The position numbers and the translations under genes are program-made. A DNA stretch of 64,000 nt from assembly GCA_050181835.1 (NCBI GenBank), contig JBFXCU010000014.1:8072-72071 (forward strand). The letters run 5' to 3'. Shown one piece after another: positions 51,068 to 59,394 of this stretch. The notes beneath the pieces were generated by a model. The model made no database searches. It saw only the letters and a program-made list of their open reading frames with translations, and was not told the DNA's origin. The number at the start of each line of letters is the position of its first letter. Positions within the stretch are counted from its first letter, which is position 1. The stretch comes from CAILZL01 sp050181835 (GTDB lineage: Bacteria > Pseudomonadota > Gammaproteobacteria > Steroidobacterales > Steroidobacteraceae).

Positions 51068-52030
51068 ATGCGTAATGCATATCGGTTGGCGATTTTATTG
51101 CTGGGGGTGGTGGTGGCATCGGCTATGGCCTTGGCGCAAACCAGCTCTCCCCATGTTGTGCTTACCACCTTGCAAGCAACCTACTCGATCACTTCGGCGT
51201 TAGCTGATGGCACCACTATTCGGGTGGTCAACGTGCCGTCGCAAGGTGCAGTGATGGACAGCCAAGCGTTTGCACTGACCAGAGTTGATGATGCCATCTT
51301 CAAGCAGGCTGAGGCGGTGGTCAGTATTGGCAAGCTATGGCGCGACGATCCGCTATATGCGGCAGCGCGGGCACGCAATTTACACATCATCAACATTGAC
51401 GCTGCCTATCCATGGGATCCGAAAGAGGCAGGCGTGAGCGTCATCCGCAAACCGGTCAATACCGTGCCGTGGGGAATTAACAAAGACGAGGCGGATCCCG
51501 GTTTGTCACGCTATGTATGGTTGAGTCCAACTAATGTCACACGCATGGCCGAGCTAGTGGCGGCAGATTTGATGCGTCTATCGCCTGTAGACAAAGCACG
51601 TGTTCAAGCGAACCTGAATAACTTCACCACTTCAATGCGCCAACTAAGCGCAGAGTATGGTGCGAAGTTCGCTGCGCTACCTGATCCGCGCCTGATGTCG
51701 CTGGCAGACGAGTTTGTCTACCTGATGTCGGATCTCGGCGTATTTGTCGATGGCTGGTTCATCAAGCAGGATGTGAATTGGAGTGACACTGATTACACTG
51801 CCTTGACTGATTATCTGAAAAGCCATGCAATTCGCGTGGTGGTGCACAAATGGCAGCCGGATGAAAAAATTGCAGCTGCAATTGCCAAGGCCGGAGCAAA
51901 ACTGGTGGTACTGGATGCGGGTGATCCGGGTGCTGCTGCGGCTACTGGTGCATTGCTGCCCTTGGGGTATCAATCATTGATGCGAAAAAATATGGATTTG
52001 TTGCTGGCGGCTTTTCCAGTCAATGACTAG
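51068..52030 (+). CDS. Second TroA-like binding protein, metal-ligand residues lost
   Basis: A 320-residue exported protein (signal MRNAYRLAILLLGVVVASAMALAQ) with the fold outline of the TroA/ZnuA cluster: VLTTLQATYSITSALADG at the start, SRYVWLSPTNVTRMAELVAADLM, SLADEFVYLMSDLGV, HAIRVVVHKWQPDEKIAAAIAKA. The three metal-binding His positions of the first binding protein are not kept: PHNYQP gives way to SQGAVMDSQAF, the second His to Tyr149 (RYVWLSP) and the third to Ala213 (LADEF). GGAGGAGG precedes the ATG. Either it binds something else, such as a chelated metal, or it helps the permease. Last gene of the operon. Confidence 0.78.
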   Translation: MRNAYRLAILLLGVVVASAMALAQTSSPHVVLTTLQATYSITSALADGTTIRVVNVPSQGAVMDSQAFALTRVDDAIFKQAEAVVSIGKLWRDDPLYAAARARNLHIINIDAAYPWDPKEAGVSVIRKPVNTVPWGINKDEADPGLSRYVWLSPTNVTRMAELVAADLMRLSPVDKARVQANLNNFTTSMRQLSAEYGAKFAALPDPRLMSLADEFVYLMSDLGVFVDGWFIKQDVNWSDTDYTALTDYLKSHAIRVVVHKWQPDEKIAAAIAKAGAKLVVLDAGDPGAAAATGALLPLGYQSLMRKNMDLLLAAFPVND

Positions 52031-52085
52031 GTTCATTGATAAGGGCGATTAAGTCAGTCATTGTTTATTCATGTGATGTCTGGGA

Positions 52086-52111
52086 AGCGGTTGTTTCTGT
52101 CAATAACCGCT
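52086..52111 (+). other. Inverted repeat after the second binding protein gene
   Basis: AGCGGTT (52086-52092) pairs with AACCGCT (52105-52111), extendable by three more positions with one G-T mismatch. No T-run follows. It may be a weak terminator for the metal-uptake operon. Confidence 0.45.
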
Positions 52112-52132
52112 GTTAGAGCTGCGATTTCATGA

Positions 52133-52151
52133 CGTTAACGCAACGTTAACG
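52133..52151. promoter_or_regulatory. Two CGTTAACG palindromes, candidate operator
   Basis: CGTTAACG occurs at 52133-52140 and at 52144-52151, starting eleven bases apart (one helical turn), about 60 bases before the winged-helix gene. The core CGTTAA matches the repeats at 46472-46488 upstream of the metal-uptake operon. A site for autoregulation by the adjacent winged-helix regulator is the simplest idea; it is inferred. Confidence 0.5.
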
Positions 52152-52210
52152 ACCCACTCTGCGGCTGTTACACTGTGCTCTCTTTGCCAGTAAACCCGGA
52201 TCGGTTCCAC

Positions 52211-53563
52211 ATGACTTCCTTCGAGCAATTGCAAATTCACGCAGAGCGAATTCGTGCCAGCGGTGCCTTGGGGCGGTCAGAGCTAATGCTGCGGTTGTTT
52301 AATTATTTTGTTGATTGCGCACGTACGCAGCGTGTCCCCAAAGAAATTGAAGTCGGTCTGGATGTGTTCGGTAAGAAAGCTGATTTCGACGTCGGTCAGG
52401 ATGCAGTGGTGCGCGTCTACATCCACAAACTGCGCCGTAAGCTGGACGATTACTACGCCGGGCCGGGCAAGGATGACGAGTCACGATGGATTATCCCGAA
52501 AGGTGAGTATCGGTTTGTATTTCAGGATCATGCCGAATCGCCGCTGCAGGCTGAAGAGCCAGAGCCTGATGATCCAGTACTGAATAGTGAAGCCGAAGTT
52601 GAGCTGGAATCATTGGTGGCCAGTGCTGCTGCGCGTAGTAATGCACGTCGCTGGGTGCCATGGTTGATGGCGACGGTAGCAGCGTTATTGATCACTAATT
52701 TGGCGACACTTGTATTGCGTCCGACAGTGCAGCGTGACTCGGCTGACCTGCAAGCGGTGCGCAGCAATCCAATCTGGGCAAAATTGCTGGATGACAGCTT
52801 GCCTATCTATATTGTGGTAGGTGACTACTACATATTTGGTGAACTAAGTGATGACGGCAGTCGGTTGCGACGACTGGTGCGTGACTTTGACATCAACTCT
52901 CCCAACGAGCTTGAGCAGCACCTCAAAAATAGTCCCGATTTGGCAGATCGCTACATGGATTTGTCGTTGCAGTATCTACCGACATCAACGGCGTTTGCGT
53001 TACGTAATTTGATGCCGATTCTGGAACCAAATAATAAGGGGGCGCGTCAGGTACAAGTGATTCTCGCTTCCGATCTGACGCCTACCATGACGCGGTCGGC
53101 GCATATTATTTATGTCGGGCTGGTCAGTGGTATGGGAATACTGCGCCAGATCGTGTTTGACGGCTCACGATTCGCTATTGGCGATTCTTTCGATGAATTA
53201 ATTGATTTGCAAACAGGTAAGCACTATGTGAGTCAGGCGAGTGCGGCGTTTGAGGATAGTCGCGCCATGTATATGGACTACGGTTATTTTTCCGCGCGCA
53301 CAACGAAGGATGGTAATGAGTTGGTAATACTGGCGGGCACTCGCGATGTTGCCTTGCTGCATGTTGCGGAGTCGGTGACACAATCTGTCTCACTTGCCAG
53401 TCTCGATAAGCAAGCCGATGTACAACAGGGTTTTGAAGGTTTTGAAGCATTGTACTCAGTCAAAGCTCTGGAGCGATCCAGTCTGGGTGGCCGGTTATTG
53501 TTGACGCATCAATTCGCGGCACGTCAACTGGGTGCAGCGGCCAGTTCGTCGGTTGCAAAATAG
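52211..53563 (+). CDS. Membrane-anchored winged-helix regulator (CadC-like architecture)
   Basis: A 450-residue protein. The N-terminal 105 residues form a winged-helix DNA-binding domain: LRLFNYFVDCARTQRVPKEIEVGLDVFGKKADFDVGQDAVVRVYIHKLRRKLDDYYAGPGKDDESRWIIPKGEYRFVF, a variant of the transcriptional regulatory C-terminal fold. A Pro/Glu-rich acidic linker (112-140) leads to one membrane helix (about 149-169, VPWLMATVAALLITNLATLVL). A 270-residue periplasmic domain follows with no motif I know (PIYIVVGDYYIFGELSDDG, LQYLPTSTAFALRNLMPILE). The architecture resembles CadC/ToxR one-component sensors. The ATG at 52211 is preferred over a TTG-like start at 52175. Its stop is directly before the slt gene. 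Confidence 0.8.
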   Translation: MTSFEQLQIHAERIRASGALGRSELMLRLFNYFVDCARTQRVPKEIEVGLDVFGKKADFDVGQDAVVRVYIHKLRRKLDDYYAGPGKDDESRWIIPKGEYRFVFQDHAESPLQAEEPEPDDPVLNSEAEVELESLVASAAARSNARRWVPWLMATVAALLITNLATLVLRPTVQRDSADLQAVRSNPIWAKLLDDSLPIYIVVGDYYIFGELSDDGSRLRRLVRDFDINSPNELEQHLKNSPDLADRYMDLSLQYLPTSTAFALRNLMPILEPNNKGARQVQVILASDLTPTMTRSAHIIYVGLVSGMGILRQIVFDGSRFAIGDSFDELIDLQTGKHYVSQASAAFEDSRAMYMDYGYFSARTTKDGNELVILAGTRDVALLHVAESVTQSVSLASLDKQADVQQGFEGFEALYSVKALERSSLGGRLLLTHQFAARQLGAAASSSVAK

Positions 53564-53572
53564 GTGAAGACG

Positions 53573-55510
53573 ATGCTACGTCGATGCAGTGCAATGATGG
53601 CGATACTCTTGAGTACACAGTGTCTCGCTGCCAGTGATCCTGATGTGATGGTACGTGGAGAGTTCAAGCAGGCTTATGCGGCGCCTGATTCGACAGTGCG
53701 TTCTGATAGCGCTGCGTTGAAAAAATATATTCTGTACCCCTATCTGCAGGCTGCTCGGCTGCAACAAGCTTTGACGCAATCCAATCGTGATGCGGCATCG
53801 CTAGACAAAGAAATTAAAGTGTTCTTGCTGGCACAGCAGGGGATGCCGGTAGCACGTGAGTTGCGTTATCGCTGGTTGCTGGATTTAGCCAAGCGGCAGC
53901 AGTGGACAGAGTTTCTGAATATGTTGCCAACAGACGTCAACGACGCCGAACTGCGTTGTTGGCAGGCAACCGCCATTCTGGCCACGCAATCAAGCGATGA
54001 ACAGCTGCGCGTGCTGACTCCATTGTTGCCTGCACTATGGTTGAGTGGCAGCCGGTTGCCACCGGCGTGTAACGCGCCTTTCGACTGGGCGCGTAGTAAC
54101 AACCTGATTACTTCGGCGTTGATCGAACAACGTGCTCGCATGGCGTTGCAGGCGAGTAATGCGGATTTGGCGCGTGATCTTGCGGTGACTCTGTCCGCGA
54201 CTAAGGCAGAGCCAATTCGCCAGTGGGCGATGCTTATTGAAAAACCGCAACAAGCCATTGATGCCTTAATTGCTAATCCTGCTATCAAGGTTGAAGACGT
54301 GGCGTTGCAGGATGGTTGGTATCGCCTGGCTCGAAAGGATGCCGATGGGGCGATAGCGCGTTTTCCAGCGTTGATTAAAGCACGGGGATTGACCGCGGTA
54401 GCCGCCAGTCCTTATGCGCAGAGTGTGGCGCTGAGTTTGTCGTGGAGTCGCCGCAGTGAGGCGTTGGCATATTTTGCGAAGATACAGGCCAGCGATAAGT
54501 CCGAGCTGGGTTATGAATGGCATGTGCGCGCGGCGCTATGGGCTGAGGATTGGTCGATGGTTGCGCAAGTCATCAATGCCATGCCGGAGACGCTCAGGAC
54601 ACAAGCTCGTTGGCGCTACTGGCTGGCCCGTGCGAAAGAGCAGCTAAATGACGTTGCTAAGGCGCGCGATCTATATCAATCCCTGTTAGGGGCAAAGGAT
54701 GACAATTACTACGCGGCGATGGCGGCAGCCCGACTGGGCGTGAGCTATACCCCAAACGCCAAGCCACTGATGGTGAATGCCAGCGTGATGCAGCAGCTGA
54801 GTGTCCAAGAAGCGATGCAGCGGATACGTGAATTGCTGCAAGTTGATTTGCGCAGCCAAGCTGTTTCGGAATGGAACGTGGCAAGCGCAATGTGGCAACG
54901 CGATCAGCAGCTGGCGGCAGCCAAGCTCATTAGTGACTGGGGGTGGCATGATCAAGCGGTGGCAGTGACGGCGCGTATGGGGCTGTATAACGATTATGAA
55001 TTACTGTATCCGCGCCCTTATGACGCGGCGGTAAACGCCGCTGCCAAATCAAGTGGCTTTAGTACCGACCTGATTTACGCGCAAATGCGTCAGGAAAGCC
55101 TGTTTCGTGCTGATGCAGTGTCTAGCGCGAATGCGCGTGGGCTATTGCAATTATTGCCCGCTACGGCGCGCAGTACCGCCCGACAATTCAAAATGCCTGC
55201 GCCCAGTGTGGAGGATTTATTCAATCCTGCTATCAATGTGCCATTGGGTGCGGTTCACCTCAAATCGCTACTTGAGCGTTTCAACGGGCAGACCATTGTG
55301 GCACTAGCGGCGTATAACGCCGGCCCTGGTGCCGCGCGACGCTGGTTGCCAGACAGGGCGATGGATTCGGATGTGTGGATGGAGAACATTCCGTACAACG
55401 AAACACGCGGTTATGTGCAGCGTATTCTCTGGCATAGCTTGGTATTCCACTGGTTACGCGCCGCTAAGCCGCTTGATACCCAAGCTTGGTTGGCGCGCGT
55501 GAGTGCTTGA
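53573..55510 (+). CDS. slt: Soluble lytic murein transglycosylase Slt
   Basis: Cleaves peptidoglycan glycan strands with 1,6-anhydro ring formation. A 645-residue periplasmic protein (signal MLRRCSAMMAILLSTQCLAA): a large alpha-superhelical N-terminal U-shaped domain, a linker domain, and a C-terminal lysozyme-like domain with catalytic Glu in FSTDLIYAQMRQESLFRADAVSSANARGLLQLLPATA and LAAYNAGPGAARRWL, YNETRGYVQRILWHSLVF. The ATG at 53573 has AGGTGA five bases upstream; a GTG at 53564 is alternative. It starts right after the winged-helix regulator and may be co-transcribed. Confidence 0.93.
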   Translation: MLRRCSAMMAILLSTQCLAASDPDVMVRGEFKQAYAAPDSTVRSDSAALKKYILYPYLQAARLQQALTQSNRDAASLDKEIKVFLLAQQGMPVARELRYRWLLDLAKRQQWTEFLNMLPTDVNDAELRCWQATAILATQSSDEQLRVLTPLLPALWLSGSRLPPACNAPFDWARSNNLITSALIEQRARMALQASNADLARDLAVTLSATKAEPIRQWAMLIEKPQQAIDALIANPAIKVEDVALQDGWYRLARKDADGAIARFPALIKARGLTAVAASPYAQSVALSLSWSRRSEALAYFAKIQASDKSELGYEWHVRAALWAEDWSMVAQVINAMPETLRTQARWRYWLARAKEQLNDVAKARDLYQSLLGAKDDNYYAAMAAARLGVSYTPNAKPLMVNASVMQQLSVQEAMQRIRELLQVDLRSQAVSEWNVASAMWQRDQQLAAAKLISDWGWHDQAVAVTARMGLYNDYELLYPRPYDAAVNAAAKSSGFSTDLIYAQMRQESLFRADAVSSANARGLLQLLPATARSTARQFKMPAPSVEDLFNPAINVPLGAVHLKSLLERFNGQTIVALAAYNAGPGAARRWLPDRAMDSDVWMENIPYNETRGYVQRILWHSLVFHWLRAAKPLDTQAWLARVSA

Positions 55511-55523
55511 TCAGCAAAGCAAA

Positions 55524-55549
55524 ACGCCGAAACACAGGTGTTTCGGCGT
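55524..55549 (-). terminator. Hairpin terminator between converging genes
   Basis: ACGCCGAAACAC (55524-55535) pairs with GTGTTTCGGCGT (55538-55549). On the minus strand the stem is followed by TTTTGCTTT, so it terminates the small acidic protein gene; it may also work for slt from the other side. Confidence 0.75.
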
Positions 55550-55588
55550 CGGTTGCATTCAGTGCTGATGGCTATCAACTAGCGCGAG

Positions 55589-55894
55589 CTAGCGGTCATC
55601 TTCCTCATCGTCGTCCCAGTCATCATCTTCNNNNNNNNNNNNNNNNNNNNNNNNNNNNNNNNNNNNNNNNNNNNNNNNNNNNNNNNNNNNNNNNNNNNNN
55701 NNNNNNNNNNNNNNNNNNNNNNNNNNNNNNTCCAGCTCATGCCAAATATCCAGGTCGAATTCTTCGATTTCGCCGTCTTCATGCTGAATCTGCACCAGCT
55801 CTTCGTCCGGATCTACCGCCAGCACCTTGAACAGGGATTCCTCTTCTAGGTCTTCGTACCACTGCCCCGGTACCGGATCAAAATCTCTTCCCAC
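55589..55894 (-). CDS. Small acidic protein (DUF6763-like), interrupted by an assembly gap
   Basis: Starts at a GTG (55894) with GAGGTG four bases upstream: MGRDFDPVPGQWYEDLEEESLFKVLAVDPDEELVQIQHEDGEIEEFDLDIWHEL, then 100 N, then a tail EDDDWDDDEEDDR. The recognisable start (DPVxGQWYxxL...FxVxAVD...IQxxDGxIEExDLDxWxEL) matches a short gammaproteobacterial family I recall as DUF6763, whose middle part is lost in the gap. The reading frame and real length across the gap are unknown. The gap sits before a low-complexity Asp/Glu coding stretch. Function unknown. Confidence 0.65.
   Translation of the reverse strand: MGRDFDPVPGQWYEDLEEESLFKVLAVDPDEELVQIQHEDGEIEEFDLDIWHELXXXXXXXXXXXXXXXXXXXXXXXXXXXXXXXXXXEDDDWDDDEEDDR
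55631..55730. other. Assembly gap of 100 N
   Basis: Exactly 100 N, a common placeholder length, so the true distance is unknown. It interrupts the small acidic protein gene. Confidence 0.99.
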
Positions 55895-56046
55895 GTGACA
55901 CCTCAAAAAAACGACAGGCCAAGACGGAGGGATATTAGGCAGTTGCTGGAACGCATTCAATATGGATAAAGCTATTGCTGGAAATTTTTCAGGGCGGTTG
56001 CTGCTAAACTTTGCGTCGCTATTTTTATTGACCCTGTGTTGCGGCT

Positions 56047-57222
56047 ATGCCAACCGATCACTCTCTTCCCCCGCTTGCTCTACCGCTGACGCAGATACCG
56101 TTGCTGCAGGCGCGGCGTGTTGTGATAAAGGTGGGGTCATCTTTGCTGGTAGAGCGCGCCACCGGGTTGGTAAATCGCACCTGGCTGGTTACGCTGGCGC
56201 AGGACATCAAACGCTTGCGCGACGCGGGCCAAGAGGTGCTACTGGTGTCGTCAGGTGCTATTGCGCTAGGTCGGCGACAGCTTGGGCTGACTCCCGGCAA
56301 ATTGAAGTTGGAAGAAAGCCAAGCGGCAGCAGCCGTTGGCCAGATTCGGCTGGCACATGCTTGGACCGAAGTGCTGGAGCAACATGGGCTGACCGTGGCG
56401 CAGATTCTGCTGACGTTTACGGATACCGAGGAGCGCCGTCGCTATCTCAATGCGCGCAGTACATTGGGCACCTTGCTCAAATTGGGCTCTATTCCGGTTA
56501 TCAATGAGAACGATACGGTGGCCACCGCCGAGATTCGCTACGGTGACAACGATCGGCTGGCCGCGCGCGTAGCACAGATGATCAGTGCCGATTGCTTGGT
56601 GCTGCTCTCTGATGTGGATGGCTTGTATAGCGCCGATCCAGGTCGAGATCCGCATGCGCGTTTTATCGCCGAGGTGCGCGGTATCAGCGCCGAGATCGAG
56701 GCCATGGCGGGTGGTGTGTCCTCTGACGTAGGTTCGGGAGGCATGGCGACCAAAGTGGCGGCGGCCAAGATTGCTGTGGCTGCGGGCTGTCACATGTGTG
56801 TGGCGCTGGGTACGCAGCTACATCCATTGCAACGCATTCTCGATGGTGAGCGCTGCTCCTGGTTTTATCCCGATGCCAATCCAGCCACAGTGCGTAAACA
56901 ATGGATCGCCGGTACTCTCAAGCCAGCGGGGGACTTGATCATTGATGCGGGCGCGTTAGCGGCGTTACAGCGTGGCAAAAGTTTGTTGCCTGCCGGTGTG
57001 ACTCGGGTGGTCGGAAAGTTTGAGCGTGGTGATGCGTTGCGAGTGTGTTCTGCAGCGGGAGTGGAGGTGGCGCGTGGTTTGACAGCCTATTCCAGTGCCG
57101 ATGCGGAACAGATCTGTGGGCGGCAATCTGGCGATATTGAGCAGTTGCTGGGTTTCCGTGGTCGCGATGAAATCATTCATCGCGATGACTTGGTACTAAC
57201 CCTGCTTAATCCGGATAATTGA
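56047..57222 (+). CDS. proB: Glutamate 5-kinase
   Basis: First step of proline synthesis. A 391-residue protein with an amino-acid kinase domain (RRVVIKVGSSLLVERATGLVNRTWL, EVLLVSSGAIALGRRQLGL, FTDTEERRRYLNARSTLGTLLKLGSIPVINENDTVATAEIRYGDNDRLAARVAQM, LLSDVDGLYSADPG) and a C-terminal PUA domain (about 295-385, LIIDAGALAALQRGKSLLPAGVTRVVGKFERGDALRV). This is the longer bidomain form as in E. coli, typically feedback-inhibited by proline. The first 22 residues are an extra N-terminal segment. Unlinked to proA (23950), unlike E. coli. Confidence 0.96.
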   Translation: MPTDHSLPPLALPLTQIPLLQARRVVIKVGSSLLVERATGLVNRTWLVTLAQDIKRLRDAGQEVLLVSSGAIALGRRQLGLTPGKLKLEESQAAAAVGQIRLAHAWTEVLEQHGLTVAQILLTFTDTEERRRYLNARSTLGTLLKLGSIPVINENDTVATAEIRYGDNDRLAARVAQMISADCLVLLSDVDGLYSADPGRDPHARFIAEVRGISAEIEAMAGGVSSDVGSGGMATKVAAAKIAVAAGCHMCVALGTQLHPLQRILDGERCSWFYPDANPATVRKQWIAGTLKPAGDLIIDAGALAALQRGKSLLPAGVTRVVGKFERGDALRVCSAAGVEVARGLTAYSSADAEQICGRQSGDIEQLLGFRGRDEIIHRDDLVLTLLNPDN

Positions 57223-59311
57223 CGATGTGGCTCAGTAGTACTTCCTGCGCACAGATCTTGGCGGTGTCGCCACCGGTGAGTTGTACGTAATCACCGGTAT
57301 TTTCCAGCTGCCAAGCTTGGGTATTGTCGGCCAAATACAGTTCTAGGTCTTTACTGATGCGATCGCGATAACGCGCATCCTGAACGGGAAAGGCGACTTC
57401 AATACGACGAAAAAAATTGCGTTCCATCCAGTCGGCACTGGACAAATACAAATCGGCCGCGCCGTTATTGTGGAAGTGGTACACCCGTGAGTGTTCCAGA
57501 AAGCGTCCAACAATTGAACGGACGCGAATGTGCTCTGAAATTCCGGCGACACCGGGCCGTAAAGCGCAGACGCCACGCACGATCAGGTCGATTTTTACAC
57601 CAGCCATCGAGGCCTTGTACAAGGCTTGGATGATTTGCGGGTCAACCAGCGAGTTCATTTTGGCGATGATGCGAGCGGGGTGGCCCTGCTGCGCGTAATC
57701 AATCTCGCGTTGAATCTTGTCGATCAGGCTGGTGTGCAACGTAAATGGCGACTGCAATAGTTTTTTCAAATTGGCAGCGCGGCTGGGGCTGGTTAGCTGC
57801 AAAAAAATCTCATGTAGATCTTCGCCAATCGCTTTGTCTGCAGTGAAGAGGCCGTAGTCGGTATAAGCACGCGCGGTTTTGGGGTGATAGTTGCCGGTGC
57901 CGAGGTGGCAGTAACGACGCAGCAGGCCGTGTTCGCGGCGTACCACCATGATGAGCTTGGCGTGTGTCTTGTAACCAACCACGCCGTACATGACATGCGC
58001 GCCGGCTTCCTGCAGACGATTGGCTAGGTCAATGTTAGCTGCCTCATCGAAGCGGGCCATCAACTCAATCACTACCGTCACTTCCTTGCCGGAGCGAGCC
58101 GCTTGTACCAGCGCATCGACGATCGGTGAATCTGGACCAGTGCGGTACAGGGTTTGTTTGATGGCCACCACCTGTTTGTCAGTGCTGGCTTGACGCAGAA
58201 AATCGATAATTGGTGCAAACGAGTGATAAGGGTGGAAAAGTAATACATCAACTTCGCGGATGACGCTGAAACTGTCCTCCGCGTTACTCAGGCTTTGCGG
58301 GATCGCGGGAGTGAAGTTGTGGTACTTCAAGTCGGGACGATCCACCAGATCGTAAATTGCCATCAGCCGGTTGAGATTCACTGGGCCATCGACTTGGTAC
58401 AGGTCATCTTCATTCAGCTCAAAGTGTTTGAGCAGGAATTGCGTCATCTCGGGTGGGCAATCCAGCGATGTTTCCAGCCGAACCGCATTGCCGTAGCGGC
58501 GATGCACCAGTTCCCCTTCGATTGCGCGCAACATGTCTTCCACTTCTTCGTCGTCGACGAACAAATCGGAGTTGCGTGTGACGCGGAACTGCCAGCAGCC
58601 CTCTACCTTCATGCCGTTGAACAGTTCAGCAACAAATGTTTCGACCACTACCGATAAAAACACAAAGCAGGGTGAACCGTTTGTATCGGTGGTGGGTGGT
58701 AGCCGGATTACCCGGGGTAGCGCGCGCGGCACTTGCACCACTGCCATCTCCGTATCACGTCCAAAGGCATCTGTACCGCTCAGTCGCACCACAAAATTGA
58801 GGCTCTTGTTCTGTATGCGCGGGAATGGCCGCGACGGATCCAGACCCAGTGGCGTCAATACGGGTTCCACTTCCGCAAGAAAATAGGCAGCTAGCCAATC
58901 CCGCTGTTGCGGACTCATTGTTTGTCCATTGATGAAATGGATGCCCTGTTGCTCCAGAGTCGGAAACAGGGTTGCGTTCAGTAATGTGTACTGATCGATT
59001 ACCAGTTTGCTGGCACGACTGTGGATGGCGTTAAGTTGTTCCTGAACGCTGATCCCATCTGGCCCGCCGCTGTTTGAGCCTAGATCGAGTCGTTGCTGTA
59101 GGCCAGCCACGCGGATTTCGAAAAATTCATCGAGGTTACTGCAGGAAATACACAGGAAACGAATGCGTTCCAGTAGCGGCAGGGAACTGTCCGACGACTG
59201 CGCTAATACGCGCTCGTTAAAAGCCAGCAGCGATAGTTCGCGGTTGATATACAGTTCTGGCGCGGACAGATTTACATCAAGCATGGGTACCGTCGATGGG
59301 GAGTGCGACAC
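57206..59311 (-). CDS. ppk1: Polyphosphate kinase 1
   Basis: Makes and degrades polyphosphate using ATP. A 701-residue enzyme with the N-terminal ELYINRELSLLAFNERVLAQ, RFLCISCSNLDEFFEIRVAGL, a phospholipase-D-like core with two HKD-type sites: KTHAKLIMVVRRE (catalytic His) and the C-terminal VYHFHNNGAADLYLSSADWMERNFFRRIEVAFP. The GTG at 59311 is chosen because GAGGAG lies eight bases upstream; the ATG nine codons later is poorer. It converges with proB, overlapping its end by about 17 bases. Usual length about 690-720. Confidence 0.95.
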   Translation of the reverse strand: MSHSPSTVPMLDVNLSAPELYINRELSLLAFNERVLAQSSDSSLPLLERIRFLCISCSNLDEFFEIRVAGLQQRLDLGSNSGGPDGISVQEQLNAIHSRASKLVIDQYTLLNATLFPTLEQQGIHFINGQTMSPQQRDWLAAYFLAEVEPVLTPLGLDPSRPFPRIQNKSLNFVVRLSGTDAFGRDTEMAVVQVPRALPRVIRLPPTTDTNGSPCFVFLSVVVETFVAELFNGMKVEGCWQFRVTRNSDLFVDDEEVEDMLRAIEGELVHRRYGNAVRLETSLDCPPEMTQFLLKHFELNEDDLYQVDGPVNLNRLMAIYDLVDRPDLKYHNFTPAIPQSLSNAEDSFSVIREVDVLLFHPYHSFAPIIDFLRQASTDKQVVAIKQTLYRTGPDSPIVDALVQAARSGKEVTVVIELMARFDEAANIDLANRLQEAGAHVMYGVVGYKTHAKLIMVVRREHGLLRRYCHLGTGNYHPKTARAYTDYGLFTADKAIGEDLHEIFLQLTSPSRAANLKKLLQSPFTLHTSLIDKIQREIDYAQQGHPARIIAKMNSLVDPQIIQALYKASMAGVKIDLIVRGVCALRPGVAGISEHIRVRSIVGRFLEHSRVYHFHNNGAADLYLSSADWMERNFFRRIEVAFPVQDARYRDRISKDLELYLADNTQAWQLENTGDYVQLTGGDTAKICAQEVLLSHIVNYPD

Positions 59312-59394
59312 CCAGAATACTCCTCAGTGCTTTACAGATGTGTGACAGTCCACCCGCTGTAACAACGGACGGGATGTGGGCCATGTAATTGTCA

